Source: CAYWKU01 sp964459325 (GTDB lineage Bacteria > RBG-13-61-14 > CAYWKU01). Taken from it: 64,000 nucleotides of DNA. Under the pieces are notes generated by a model that was not told the DNA's origin, ran no database searches, and saw nothing but the letters and a program-made list of their open reading frames with translations. The stretch covers positions 1 through 64,000 of the forward strand of contig CAYWKU010000005.1 in NCBI GenBank assembly GCA_964459325.1. The letters are read 5' to 3'. Within the stretch, counting starts at the first letter, position 1; each line of letters begins with the position of its first letter. Shown one piece after another: positions 44,940-52,630 of this stretch. The position numbers were made by a program, and so were the translations under genes.

Positions 44940-46355
44940 ATGCGTATTTACCTCATAAATCCTCCTCCCGCTGAGGGAATCAAGATGGTCAGAGAGGGCC
45001 GCTGCATGCAGCGGGCCGGAGCCTGGACGGCAGTATGGGCGCCCATAAGCATGGCCACAATAGCCGGTGTGCTGGAAAATGCGGGACATACCGTCCTGCT
45101 TACCGATTGCATCGTGGAAAATGTCAACACTTCCTCGCTGGCGGGAATGGCCGCGCGATTCGACCCTCATTTGATTGTGCTGAATGTGGCCACTCCTTCC
45201 GTGAAAAGCGATATAGCTACCGCTCAAGTACTCAAAAAAAACTGTCCCGGCGCAAAAGTAGGAGCTTTCGGCATTCACGTTACGGCGCTGCCCGAAGACA
45301 CCCTCGGGATGAACTCGGCCCTCAATTTCGTGATTAGAGGAGAGCCGGAGGGGGCTATAGAAGAATTGGTAGGAGCAGGATTGAATCCTCGGGGCGTGGC
45401 GGGGTTGAGTCGGCGAGAGGGTGAGGAGGTAGTGCACGAGCCGGACAGGGCTCCGGTAGCCGACATTGATTCGATGCCTTTTCCCGCATGGCGCCTTGTG
45501 GACAGAAAGCGGTACATAATGCCCTTTACCAACCGCCGGTTTCTATTACTGGGAACCGGGCGCGGTTGCCCTCACAATTGCGCTTTCTGTGCCGACCCGA
45601 CATTTTATGGCAGAAAGCTCAGGTTAAGGGAGCCTCGCCGCGTGGTTGACGAAATGGAATGGGTGGGTCGGAATTTCGGCATCCGGGATTTTCTTTTCTG
45701 GAGCGAATCTTTCACACTGAAAAGGGATTATGCCGCAAACATCTGCGATGAGATATTAAGGCGCGGTATCGAAACCAGTTGGGCCGCCAATTCCCGGGTG
45801 GACGATGTAGACCCGGAGTTATTGCGGCTGATGAAGCGCGCCGGCTGCTGGGTCATCGGGTACGGCGCCGAAGCGGGCACCGACAAGGCCCTCAGGCTCA
45901 TGAAAAAGAATATCACTACCGAGGCGATACGCGAAGCGGTGCACCGGACGGTGGAAACGGGTATCGGCGCGGTGGCTCATGTGGTACTTGGCTATCCCGG
46001 CGAAACCGAAGAAGACGTGCTGGAGACCATTTCCTTTATCAAGAGCCTGCCTCTCGACTTCGCCCAGTTTTACTGCGCCGTGCCCTTTCCGGGAAGCCCT
46101 CTTTATGAGCGGGCGCTCGGAAAAGGATGGATTAACACCTCAGATTGGTCAAAGTTCGAGCAGAACCATTGTGTGCTGGATACCCCTTGGCTGGCGGCGA
46201 GTAAGGTCATGGAGCTGAGGGAAAGGGCTTTTCGGGAATTTTATCTGCGGCCACGGGCGTTTCTTTCGGCTGCGAGGTACGTCAAATCCCCGTCGGTAGC
46301 GATGAGGATGGCCCGGATGCTACTTCAGTTCAGGAACTGGATAAAGCCCGATTGA
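44940..46355 (+). CDS. B12-binding-domain radical SAM protein
   Basis: 471 residues. N-terminal cobalamin-binding-type Rossmann domain (about 1-150; AGVLENAGHTVLLTDC, PHLIVLNVATPS). The radical SAM core (about 195-400) has the cluster motif CPHNCAFC, GAEAGTDKALRLMKK and GYPGETEEDVLETI. Such proteins carry out methylations or carbon rearrangements of lipids, antibiotics or cofactors. The B12 domain lacks the DxHxxG signature, so B12 may be bound base-off without His or not at all. Its place among glycosyltransferases suggests modification of an envelope lipid or sugar. No Shine-Dalgarno sequence is evident. Confidence 0.85.
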   Translation: MRIYLINPPPAEGIKMVREGRCMQRAGAWTAVWAPISMATIAGVLENAGHTVLLTDCIVENVNTSSLAGMAARFDPHLIVLNVATPSVKSDIATAQVLKKNCPGAKVGAFGIHVTALPEDTLGMNSALNFVIRGEPEGAIEELVGAGLNPRGVAGLSRREGEEVVHEPDRAPVADIDSMPFPAWRLVDRKRYIMPFTNRRFLLLGTGRGCPHNCAFCADPTFYGRKLRLREPRRVVDEMEWVGRNFGIRDFLFWSESFTLKRDYAANICDEILRRGIETSWAANSRVDDVDPELLRLMKRAGCWVIGYGAEAGTDKALRLMKKNITTEAIREAVHRTVETGIGAVAHVVLGYPGETEEDVLETISFIKSLPLDFAQFYCAVPFPGSPLYERALGKGWINTSDWSKFEQNHCVLDTPWLAASKVMELRERAFREFYLRPRAFLSAARYVKSPSVAMRMARMLLQFRNWIKPD

Positions 46356-46426
46356 CTTTAAAATCGATTTACCGGAAACGTCCGCATAGCTTGCCCTGAG
46401 CGCTCTTTGAGTGCATCCTAAAAAAT

Positions 46427-47602
46427 ATGCGTATGTCCACGATGAAATCCGTTGACCGCTGGGTCGGGATGGCGCTTTGCACACTGCTGGCTCCCGTTCA
46501 AAAGATATGGCCCCGTCGGAAAAAGGGGCCTGTAAAAAAGGTGCTGGTCGTCAAATTCTGGGGAATCGGCTCTATAATCATGGCCCGCTACCTGCTAAGA
46601 AGGATACGGTTGTCTGCCCCCGATGCAAAAGTGGAACTCGCCACCATTTCCACCAACCGCGAAATCGCCGAGATTATTGGCGAAATCGATGATATAATCA
46701 CCCTGGACATATCACGCGGCGCCGCCGGGATTTTCCTTAACGTATTCAGGTTTATGTGGCAGGTTTTCCGGCGCCGCTACGACGCAGTGATTGACCTGGA
46801 ATACCTCACGCGGTTTACTGCATTAGTGACATTCGCCACCCGTGCGCCCGTGAGGGCCGGTTTTTTTGCCAGGGGTTTCTGGCGGGGCAACTTCCACAAC
46901 GTCCGGGCGCCTTTCAACCCTTACTGGCACGTTCGGGACAATTTTCTCAACCTCGGACGGGCTGCCGGGTGGAAGTCGGATGTACCCGGCTGCATAAAAC
47001 TGGAGCCGGGGGATAAGGCTCGGAAAGAAGCGCGGGAGTTTCTGGAAAATCGGGGAGTTGAAGCCCCCTACATGGTTGTCAATCCCAACGCTGGAGAAAC
47101 AAGCCTGGAAAGGAGATGGCCCGCTGAGCGATTCGGCGAATTAGCCCGCCGGGTCGTGAATGAGCTGGCTCTCGGCGTGGTAGTTATCGGCAAGGCCAAT
47201 GAGCGTGAAGTGGGGGAGGAGGTGAAAAAATCCGCCGGAGAAGAGGTTTCGGCAGTGAACTCGGCGGGGGAACTGAGCCTCGGGGGCCTTCTGGCATTAT
47301 TGGAAGGCGCATCGGTTATGGTAAGCAACGATTCCGGCCCACTTCACATGGCATGTCATGCCGGAACGCCGGTAGTCGGGCTATACGGCCCGGAAACTCC
47401 GGTTTTGTGGGGACCGGTTACCCATGAAGCCACGGGCAGCGAGGTACTTTATCGCAACCTGGACTGCTCGCCCTGTATAAACGTGCATAACATGAAAACG
47501 GTGACTTGCCTGCGACAGGGAGCGGAATGCCTCCTGGATATCGGCGTTGACGAAGTTTTCGAGGCGGCGAAAAGGCTTGTGGAAAACCGGGAGGAGCGAT
47601 AG
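46427..47602 (+). CDS. Family 9 glycosyltransferase (heptosyltransferase-like)
   Basis: 391 residues of the GT-B fold, GT9 family: VLVVKFWGIGSIIMARYLLRR near residue 40, a donor-domain motif PYMVVNPNAGETSLERRWP, and GASVMVSNDSGPLHMACHAGTPVVGLYG, the GT9 signature. A late CSPCINV...CLRQGAECL cysteine set may bind metal. ADP-heptose:LPS heptosyltransferase is the best-known role; other nucleotide-heptoses are possible. An amphipathic N-terminus with two more Met residues leaves the start uncertain by a few codons. Confidence 0.85.
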   Translation: MRMSTMKSVDRWVGMALCTLLAPVQKIWPRRKKGPVKKVLVVKFWGIGSIIMARYLLRRIRLSAPDAKVELATISTNREIAEIIGEIDDIITLDISRGAAGIFLNVFRFMWQVFRRRYDAVIDLEYLTRFTALVTFATRAPVRAGFFARGFWRGNFHNVRAPFNPYWHVRDNFLNLGRAAGWKSDVPGCIKLEPGDKARKEAREFLENRGVEAPYMVVNPNAGETSLERRWPAERFGELARRVVNELALGVVVIGKANEREVGEEVKKSAGEEVSAVNSAGELSLGGLLALLEGASVMVSNDSGPLHMACHAGTPVVGLYGPETPVLWGPVTHEATGSEVLYRNLDCSPCINVHNMKTVTCLRQGAECLLDIGVDEVFEAAKRLVENREER

Positions 47603-47605
47603 GAT

Positions 47606-49633
47606 TTGAGAGGCCGGCTCCATCCAGTGGCCCTGGCTTTGCCGGTGGCTGTGGCCGGAGCGATTTTCCTGCCACCGCTGGTGGACGGGATGAGCCTTTT
47701 TTTGCGGGTTGCCTGGGATTCCAACAACGTGTTTGCTTTTTATCCCTGGAACGTTTTCAGCTCGGCCGAGTTTGCCGCGGGCAGGTTTCCGCTGTGGAAC
47801 CCGTTTAACGCCTGCGGGGCGCCGCACCTTGCCAACTGGCAGAGCGCGCCGCTTTATCCTTTACATCTGCTATTGTTTCTGCACCCTGAGACGTGGGCCT
47901 TCGACCTCTTGTACCTGGCCCGGTTTGCCGTGCTTGGCTTCGGGATATGGCTGCTTGCGCGGGAAATCGGCCTGAGCCGGTGGGCCGCCAGCGGCGCTAC
48001 AATTGCGGGGACATTCAGCGGCTACTTCATAGCTTACGGCCCCATGGTGCACATGAACGTGGAGATTCTTTTTCCGTGGGCGCTGTGGCTGGTGGCGAAA
48101 GGCAGGGGAGGGCTTTCGATGGCCCGGTGGATGGGCCTGACGCTGGCCTATGCGCTCGCTTTCTTGGGAGGTAACGGCGAAAGCGCCTTTTTCGTGGTTT
48201 CCCTGTCTGTACTGTGGGCGTTATGGTTGAAAATATTCGATGATGGGAGGATGTTTCTGCTGGCCATGCTTGCGGCGGGTGCGGCATTGCTTCTCGCTTC
48301 ACCTCAGTTGACGCCGTTTTTTGAGTATTTTCCAAAGGCATGGCACATACATCCGGCCGGCGCCGGGGTGTACTGGCTGAACGCGGAAGGAATTTACTCA
48401 CTTCTTTTCGCCGTTTCCGGTCCCGGAGGCGGCGAGTATGTGCCCTATATCGGCGCCGGCGTCCTGCTGCTTGCAGTGGTGGGTGCGGTTCCGGACAGGC
48501 GCAGCGCTTTTTTTCTGGTTTTTTCCGCCCTGATTCTAGCGGTGGTTTACGGTTTTCCCGGCGTCAGGCACTTGACCCGCCTTCCCGGCCTTTCACAGAT
48601 TGCAAGCTATAAATATGCTCTGGCGCCGTTTGCAATAATGGCGGCCATCCTGGCGGGCATGGGCATAGAGGGTCTGATGAGAGGTCAGGTAACGGCCGGC
48701 AGGGTCAGGAGGGGGGCGCTTTTTATTGCAGTTTTCGCTTTGGCCTTTCCGCTTGGAGCATGGATAGAGGGCAAATCGCTTAATCTGGCGGGAACCGGGG
48801 TGGCGCTGGCGGCCATAGGGGCGGTGGCGCTGGCCGTTTCTGCTACAAAACGATACGCTTTTGTACCCGTGGTATTGATTGTCGCGGTGGAACTTATCAT
48901 CAACGCTCACTCGATGGATTTGAAGATGATTCTGGAGCCGTCGAAATATGCCCAAAGGCCGGAAGCTGAATATTTGGCGGAGCATCACGAAAAGGGCCGG
49001 GTAGCTTGTATGCAAGAGATTTTTCCGCCCAACCTGAACCTTATCGCCGGTTTTTCGGATATAAACCTGCTTGACGCGCTCTACCCGGCGGGTTACGTCG
49101 AGAAAGTTTCCGGGCCGCTGGGATTTGAGATGGAAGAAGCGACATCCTGGTTCAAAAATCACGGATATTCTTTCCCGGTGTCGCCCGAAAGCTCCGGCCA
49201 TCCGACGTGGAGGTTTCTCGGAGTGAAGTACTATTACGGTGAGCGGCTCCGGAAGGAAGGCATGGAAAATCCGGTTGGGGCGTTGTACGAGTCGCCTGAA
49301 AAGGTGAGTATTCTGACCGTGAACGGTGAACCGGCCCGCTGGAGCGCCGAATCCGGCCCCCAAGACCTTTTATGGAAAGGGGATGAAGGTTGCAGGAGCC
49401 TGAAAGTGCGGATTAACAGGTTGCCGGGATGGAGAGCATGGGCCGATGGAAAGGAATTGGCCGTACGGAGATTCGGGGGGATGTTCATGGAGGTGAAACC
49501 GGAGTCCCCGGCGCAAAGGGTAAGGTTGCGATATATGCCGTGGGGATGGAAAACCGGACTCTGGGCGGGTATCGCGTCCCTGGTCTTGCTGGCTTGCTTC
49601 GGGGGTTTGCTTTATTATAAGAGAAAGAGATGA
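47606..49633 (+). CDS. YfhO-like polytopic membrane protein
   Basis: 675 residues with about twelve hydrophobic helices in the first 440, then a soluble C-terminal domain and one last helix (about 650-668). The early loop NNVFAFYPWNVFSSAEFAAGRFPLWNPFNACGAP-type sequence (acidic/aromatic, then GxxPLWNP) is the mark of YfhO/GT-C-like membrane proteins that transfer sugars from lipid carriers. TTG start with GGAGG about ten bases upstream. Overlaps the next gene by ATGA. In this block it would finish a glycan outside the membrane using carriers charged by the DPM-like enzyme. Confidence 0.75.
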   Translation: MRGRLHPVALALPVAVAGAIFLPPLVDGMSLFLRVAWDSNNVFAFYPWNVFSSAEFAAGRFPLWNPFNACGAPHLANWQSAPLYPLHLLLFLHPETWAFDLLYLARFAVLGFGIWLLAREIGLSRWAASGATIAGTFSGYFIAYGPMVHMNVEILFPWALWLVAKGRGGLSMARWMGLTLAYALAFLGGNGESAFFVVSLSVLWALWLKIFDDGRMFLLAMLAAGAALLLASPQLTPFFEYFPKAWHIHPAGAGVYWLNAEGIYSLLFAVSGPGGGEYVPYIGAGVLLLAVVGAVPDRRSAFFLVFSALILAVVYGFPGVRHLTRLPGLSQIASYKYALAPFAIMAAILAGMGIEGLMRGQVTAGRVRRGALFIAVFALAFPLGAWIEGKSLNLAGTGVALAAIGAVALAVSATKRYAFVPVVLIVAVELIINAHSMDLKMILEPSKYAQRPEAEYLAEHHEKGRVACMQEIFPPNLNLIAGFSDINLLDALYPAGYVEKVSGPLGFEMEEATSWFKNHGYSFPVSPESSGHPTWRFLGVKYYYGERLRKEGMENPVGALYESPEKVSILTVNGEPARWSAESGPQDLLWKGDEGCRSLKVRINRLPGWRAWADGKELAVRRFGGMFMEVKPESPAQRVRLRYMPWGWKTGLWAGIASLVLLACFGGLLYYKRKR

Positions 49634-50199
49634 AAACCTGTTACTTTATATGGATGGCGATGGCGGGCTTACTGGCGCTCACAAGCGCCTGCCTGTCCGT
49701 TAAAACGACCTCCGGCCCCTCCGAGCCTTCGTTTTTTTCCGATAAAGCGCCTGCTAAAGGCCCGTGGAAGGTTGAGCAGAGGAGAAAAGAGGGTTTTTAT
49801 GCGAAGGTGTATTTTCACAAAAGCAAGCCGGTGATTATTATTTCCAGTTTTATAGAGGCGAAGAGTCCTCCCCCGGAAATAGACACCACGAACCCGCAGA
49901 ATCAGAAATTGTTGGCACAAAGCGCGTTGAAAAATATTTGCAAAGGCATCAAGGCGGAATGCACCGTGCAAACCAGCGACGTGGCGTGGCTGGTGGGTAG
50001 CCCGTTGAAGTACATTTATGTAAGGTTCGGCGCTCAAAAGGGGGACTATCCGATTATGGCGGGGTTGATGTACTATCGTTACGACCCTCCGATTCAGACC
50101 ATATACATGATTATGGCCGCGGAGGAAACGTTTCCCGCTTACGAAAAGGTTTTTTTCGATTACGTGGCCGAAGCGCGTTTCGACCCGGAACAGCAATAG
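49630..50199 (+). CDS. Lipoprotein of unknown function
   Basis: 189 residues. Lipobox TSAC (Cys about 21) after a hydrophobic stretch, then a Ser/Pro linker. The mature part (about 48-180) looks alternating beta and helix (FYAKVYFHKSKPVIIISSF, KYIYVRFGAQK, QTIYMIMAAEETFPAYEKVFF), similar in outline to the PsbP/Mog1-like folds of bacterial lipoproteins. I do not recognise the family. Coupled by ATGA to the YfhO-like gene. Confidence 0.6.
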   Translation: MKTCYFIWMAMAGLLALTSACLSVKTTSGPSEPSFFSDKAPAKGPWKVEQRRKEGFYAKVYFHKSKPVIIISSFIEAKSPPPEIDTTNPQNQKLLAQSALKNICKGIKAECTVQTSDVAWLVGSPLKYIYVRFGAQKGDYPIMAGLMYYRYDPPIQTIYMIMAAEETFPAYEKVFFDYVAEARFDPEQQ

Positions 50200-50214
50200 A
50201 AAGGGGGCCGGTTT

Positions 50215-50634
50215 ATGGAAGAAGGCGCTGTGAGATTCGGTGTAAGCATGGACTCCGACCTGCTCGGCAGGTTTGACCAGCTCATCACTCGGAAAGGATA
50301 CAAAAACCGCAGCGAAGCGATACGCGACCTTATAAGGGATTACCTGGTGAGGCAGGAATGGGAAGAGGGGCAGGAAATAGTCGGTACCATCACCCTCGTT
50401 TACAACCATCACGTGCGGGAGTTGACCGAGGTCCTGACCAACGTGCAGCACGACCATTCCGACAAGGTGTTGAGCACGCTTCACATTCACCTGGACCACG
50501 CCAATTGCCTGGAGGTCATCGCGGTTCGCGGTAAGAGCGAGGAGGTCAGGTCTCTTGCGGACAAAATTATCGGCACCCGGGGCGTAAAACACGGCAGGCT
50601 GGCCGCCACCACCACCGGCAAGGAGATTAAATAG
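50215..50634 (+). CDS. nikR: Nickel-responsive regulator NikR
   Basis: 139 residues. Ribbon-helix-helix DNA-binding domain (VRFGVSMDSDLLGRFDQLI, NRSEAIRDLIRDYL), then the ACT-like nickel domain. The metal ligands have the NikR spacing: His79, His90, His92 and Cys98 in HDHSDK and LHIHLDHANCLE. It represses nickel uptake genes when nickel is plentiful. This fits a cell whose CODH/ACS needs nickel. No nickel transporter is next to it. GGGGG about ten bases before the ATG. Confidence 0.92.
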   Translation: MEEGAVRFGVSMDSDLLGRFDQLITRKGYKNRSEAIRDLIRDYLVRQEWEEGQEIVGTITLVYNHHVRELTEVLTNVQHDHSDKVLSTLHIHLDHANCLEVIAVRGKSEEVRSLADKIIGTRGVKHGRLAATTTGKEIK

Positions 50635-50651
50635 TTTCCGTTACAAACGGC

Positions 50652-50945
50652 TCACTTATGCTCCTCGGAACCCGACAAAAATTCCAGGAGATTGCGGCGT
50701 TGTTGTGATTTCAGGGGCACCCGGTTTTCGTGCTTGTCCAGCACTTTCTCCCATCCTTCCCGGCCGAATTCATCCCTGTCGGGTCTGATGTGGCAAGCAC
50801 CGCACTTGGACACAAGTATCTTCTCCCCCGGACTTTCCGGGGCGCCGGTGGTAGCGGCGGCGCACCCGAAAAACGCCGCCGCGATGATACCGGCTGTAAC
50901 GGCCATGAGCCGCTTTGACGGTGGTTCGCGTTTAACTTTGCTCAC
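50652..50945 (-). CDS. Monoheme cytochrome c-like lipoprotein
   Basis: 97 residues. Lipobox-like FFGC (Cys about 28) after a hydrophobic stretch, then one haem c site CGACH (about 48-52). The following segment DEFGREGWEKVLDKHENRVP holds no clear distal Met, so the sixth ligand is uncertain. Periplasmic electron carrier or haem sensor. Its start overlaps the stop of the barrel gene, so the two are co-translated. Confidence 0.72.
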   Translation of the reverse strand: MSKVKREPPSKRLMAVTAGIIAAAFFGCAAATTGAPESPGEKILVSKCGACHIRPDRDEFGREGWEKVLDKHENRVPLKSQQRRNLLEFLSGSEEHK

Positions 50946-51760
50946 AAGTATATTCCCAGAAGAGACCGGAGGCGGAAGTCAAACTCCTCGTCCTCGTCGG
51001 TCAGTTGCGGTTGAGCGGTGAACGTCCAGTAGAATTTTTCAGTGGCCACCGAAAACGTCGGTCCCAGGAATTGGGTGTAGGGGCCCGATTCGCCGTGCTC
51101 GTATTCGACTTTTCCCGAATACTCCACCCCGGCGGCGAAATTCCGGTTAAAGTGGTAGCCGACACCCAGCAACGGGTTTAAAGCGTATTCGGTTTCCCAC
51201 TTATTTTCCGGCATTTCCTTTTCCCACTCCTGTTCGGTCACAAGATTGAAATCTACCTCCAGCTTGCCGATTGTTTTTGCGAGAATCAGTTTCTGCTCCA
51301 GTTCCACCTCGTCGTCGAAGTAAGCGGTCTCCAGGTAAATTCCCGTATCCACGGGCCATTGGCCCTCCTCGGCGAACCTGTAGCGTGTACGCAGCTTTAC
51401 TCCACGGTACTCCAGCGATTCGTAGGGAGCCTGCTCGAAGACGTTGTAGAAACCGAAGTCCCAGTGGTCGGTTATGCCGTACTCGAGCTCGAACTCATGC
51501 TCCCAGAAAACTTCGGTGTCGTTTTCGACGGCGGTGGTGTGGGGGTTGTCCATTTCCATGTACCCGGCTTCGAGGTAATGCTCGAGCTCCATGCCGCCTT
51601 CGGGCAGTGTCATGTATGGGTAGGTGTACGTAAAGATACGCCTGTCGGCCAGCGCGGTATCGGCAAAGCCTCCCCATAAAAACGCTGCAATGCCGATAAT
51701 GAAAAACGAATGCTTGAGGGCGTTAAAAGCCCGTCCCCTTCTCCTCGGTGATGAATCCAT
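50942..51760 (-). CDS. Predicted outer-membrane beta-barrel protein
   Basis: 272 residues from the ATG at 51760, which has AGGAGG six bases upstream and gives a proper signal peptide (hydrophobic about 18-32, cut after ALA). The mature chain is a series of alternating strands rich in Tyr/Phe/Glu (ELEHYLEAGYMEM, EHEFELEYGITDHWDFGFYNVF, GVKLRTRYRFAEEG, GVGYHFNRNFAAGVEYSGKVEYE) and ends in LRSLLGIYL, a typical barrel end. Family uncertain, perhaps a porin-like protein. It lies between the metal regulator and a cytochrome on one strand, so a metal- or redox-linked role at the outer membrane is plausible. Confidence 0.7.
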   Translation of the reverse strand: MDSSPRRRGRAFNALKHSFFIIGIAAFLWGGFADTALADRRIFTYTYPYMTLPEGGMELEHYLEAGYMEMDNPHTTAVENDTEVFWEHEFELEYGITDHWDFGFYNVFEQAPYESLEYRGVKLRTRYRFAEEGQWPVDTGIYLETAYFDDEVELEQKLILAKTIGKLEVDFNLVTEQEWEKEMPENKWETEYALNPLLGVGYHFNRNFAAGVEYSGKVEYEHGESGPYTQFLGPTFSVATEKFYWTFTAQPQLTDEDEEFDFRLRSLLGIYL

Positions 51761-51824
51761 CTGTTCCTCCTTGTGATGTGGATTTTGTTGATATGTCTTC
51801 GGAGTTCGCGTCCCCCCGGAAACA

Positions 51825-52268
51825 TCAAAATTTATGGTGACTTTTTCCAGGATGGTCCTTCCACGCCCGGGAAGCGTTTTCGTCATTTTCAAAAAAGGCT
51901 TTTAAATCCAGCAACCTGTCCAGAGTTTTACCCGACAGGGCGTGCTCCAACCGGCAGGCGTCCTCTTGAGATGTAATCTCGTCCAACTCCAGGGTCCGAT
52001 GCAGAAATTCGTAAAGGGCAACATGCCTCTCGTAGACTCTCTTCGCAATGTTCTCCCCCATTTCCGTTAACTCGATATAGTCGTAATGGCCCGGTTTGAC
52101 CAACTCCTTTTGCCTCAATCGCTTGACAGCCCCGGAGGCGGTAGCCCTGGTGACGCCTAACTTCGATGCTATATCCCGTACCCTGGCAACTCCCTCCAGG
52201 GAAAGCTCAAGTATGGCTTCGAGATAATCTTCTGAAATTTCGGATAGTTGGGCGTGAGTTGGAACCAT
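51825..52268 (-). CDS. DtxR/MntR family metal-dependent repressor
   Basis: 147 residues from the ATG at 52268, with GGAGGG seven bases before it; the ATG at 52283 would place that ribosome site inside the gene. Winged helix: SEISEDYLEAILEL, VRDIASKLGVTRATASGAVKRL, VKPGHYDYIELTEMG. Dimerisation/metal domain: RHVALYEFLHRTLELD, EDACRLEHALS. No SH3-like third domain, so closer to MntR than to IdeR/DtxR. Responds to manganese or iron. It heads a leftward group with the barrel and cytochrome genes, and its own promoter carries an inverted repeat, suggesting autoregulation. Confidence 0.88.
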   Translation of the reverse strand: MVPTHAQLSEISEDYLEAILELSLEGVARVRDIASKLGVTRATASGAVKRLRQKELVKPGHYDYIELTEMGENIAKRVYERHVALYEFLHRTLELDEITSQEDACRLEHALSGKTLDRLLDLKAFFENDENASRAWKDHPGKSHHKF

Positions 52269-52299
52269 TGTTAGACCCTCCATACTTTGTTATGATGTA

Positions 52300-52331
52300 A
52301 GTAATATAATAGGATTACTATACAATGTCAA
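52300..52331 (-). promoter_or_regulatory. MntR-type gene promoter with putative operator
   Basis: Minus strand TTGACA (52331-52326), 17-base spacer and TATATT (52308-52303), close to consensus. AGTAAT (52300-52305) and its reverse complement ATTACT (52314-52319) flank eight bases, covering the -10 box and spacer, the usual place for a repressor site. Confidence 0.65.
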
Positions 52332-52378
52332 GGGCCCCACACAATTATTTTTGAAAAATCGAAAAGCCTCACTAATAT

Positions 52379-52549
52379 CGGGCCTGCGACATAAATGTGG
52401 GGCAAACGGAGCGCCGGCGTCCTTCTCAGGCCGCATGGCTCGCCGGCAAGGGAAATGCTGCCGGGCCGGACGGCTCGTATGAGACGGCGGCGTTCCGAAA
52501 CCTACAACCGGTGGAAGTCCTAAAAAAACCCATTTTATGTCGCAGGCCC
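52379..52549 (+). mobile_element. Structured MITE-like element or ncRNA, copy 2
   Basis: 171 bases in the gap between the metal-regulator gene and the panE-like gene. A perfect 16-base inverted repeat closes it (52380-52395 with 52534-52549; starts GGGCCTGCGAC). ACTAATAT stands directly outside both ends (52371-52378 and 52550-52557), like a target duplication. Inside are GGGCAAACGGAGC (52400-52412), a stem GCCGGCG/CGCCGGC (52413-52419 with 52441-52447) and the 44-base core (52455-52498) shared with the element near 35060. The core forms a 7-bp stem (52457-52463 with 52485-52491) around small hairpins. No transposase. A 71-codon open frame crosses it but looks incidental. Confidence 0.6.
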
Positions 52550-52565
52550 ACTAATATAGCTTCGC

Positions 52566-52593
52566 TTGACGATTTAACCCTGCAAGGTATCTT
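52566..52593 (+). promoter_or_regulatory. Predicted promoter of the panE-like/purH transcript
   Basis: TTGACG (52566-52571), 16-base spacer, TATCTT (52588-52593), between the structured element and the ATG at 52631. If used, the element is not part of this mRNA. Confidence 0.45.
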
Positions 52594-52630
52594 AAAAAAT
52601 TCGGAAAATTAATCTTTTGGCAGGAAGACT

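Noticed and set aside
44214..45437. Leftward 407-codon open frame
   Set aside because: Covers a GT2 gene and part of a radical SAM gene with clear motifs on the other strand; the reading is a shadow of them.
52379..52549. Known riboswitch (cobalamin, M-box, ZTP, guanidine-III) or hammerhead ribozyme
   Set aside because: The conserved cores of these families were not found. The ATGAG...CCGAAAC likeness to a hammerhead is broken at the box CTGANGA and is not kept in copy 1.
52397..52612. 71-codon open frame across the element at 52379-52549
   Set aside because: It runs through base-paired segments and both sides of the inverted repeat, has no ribosome site, and copy 1 does not keep an equivalent frame past the core.
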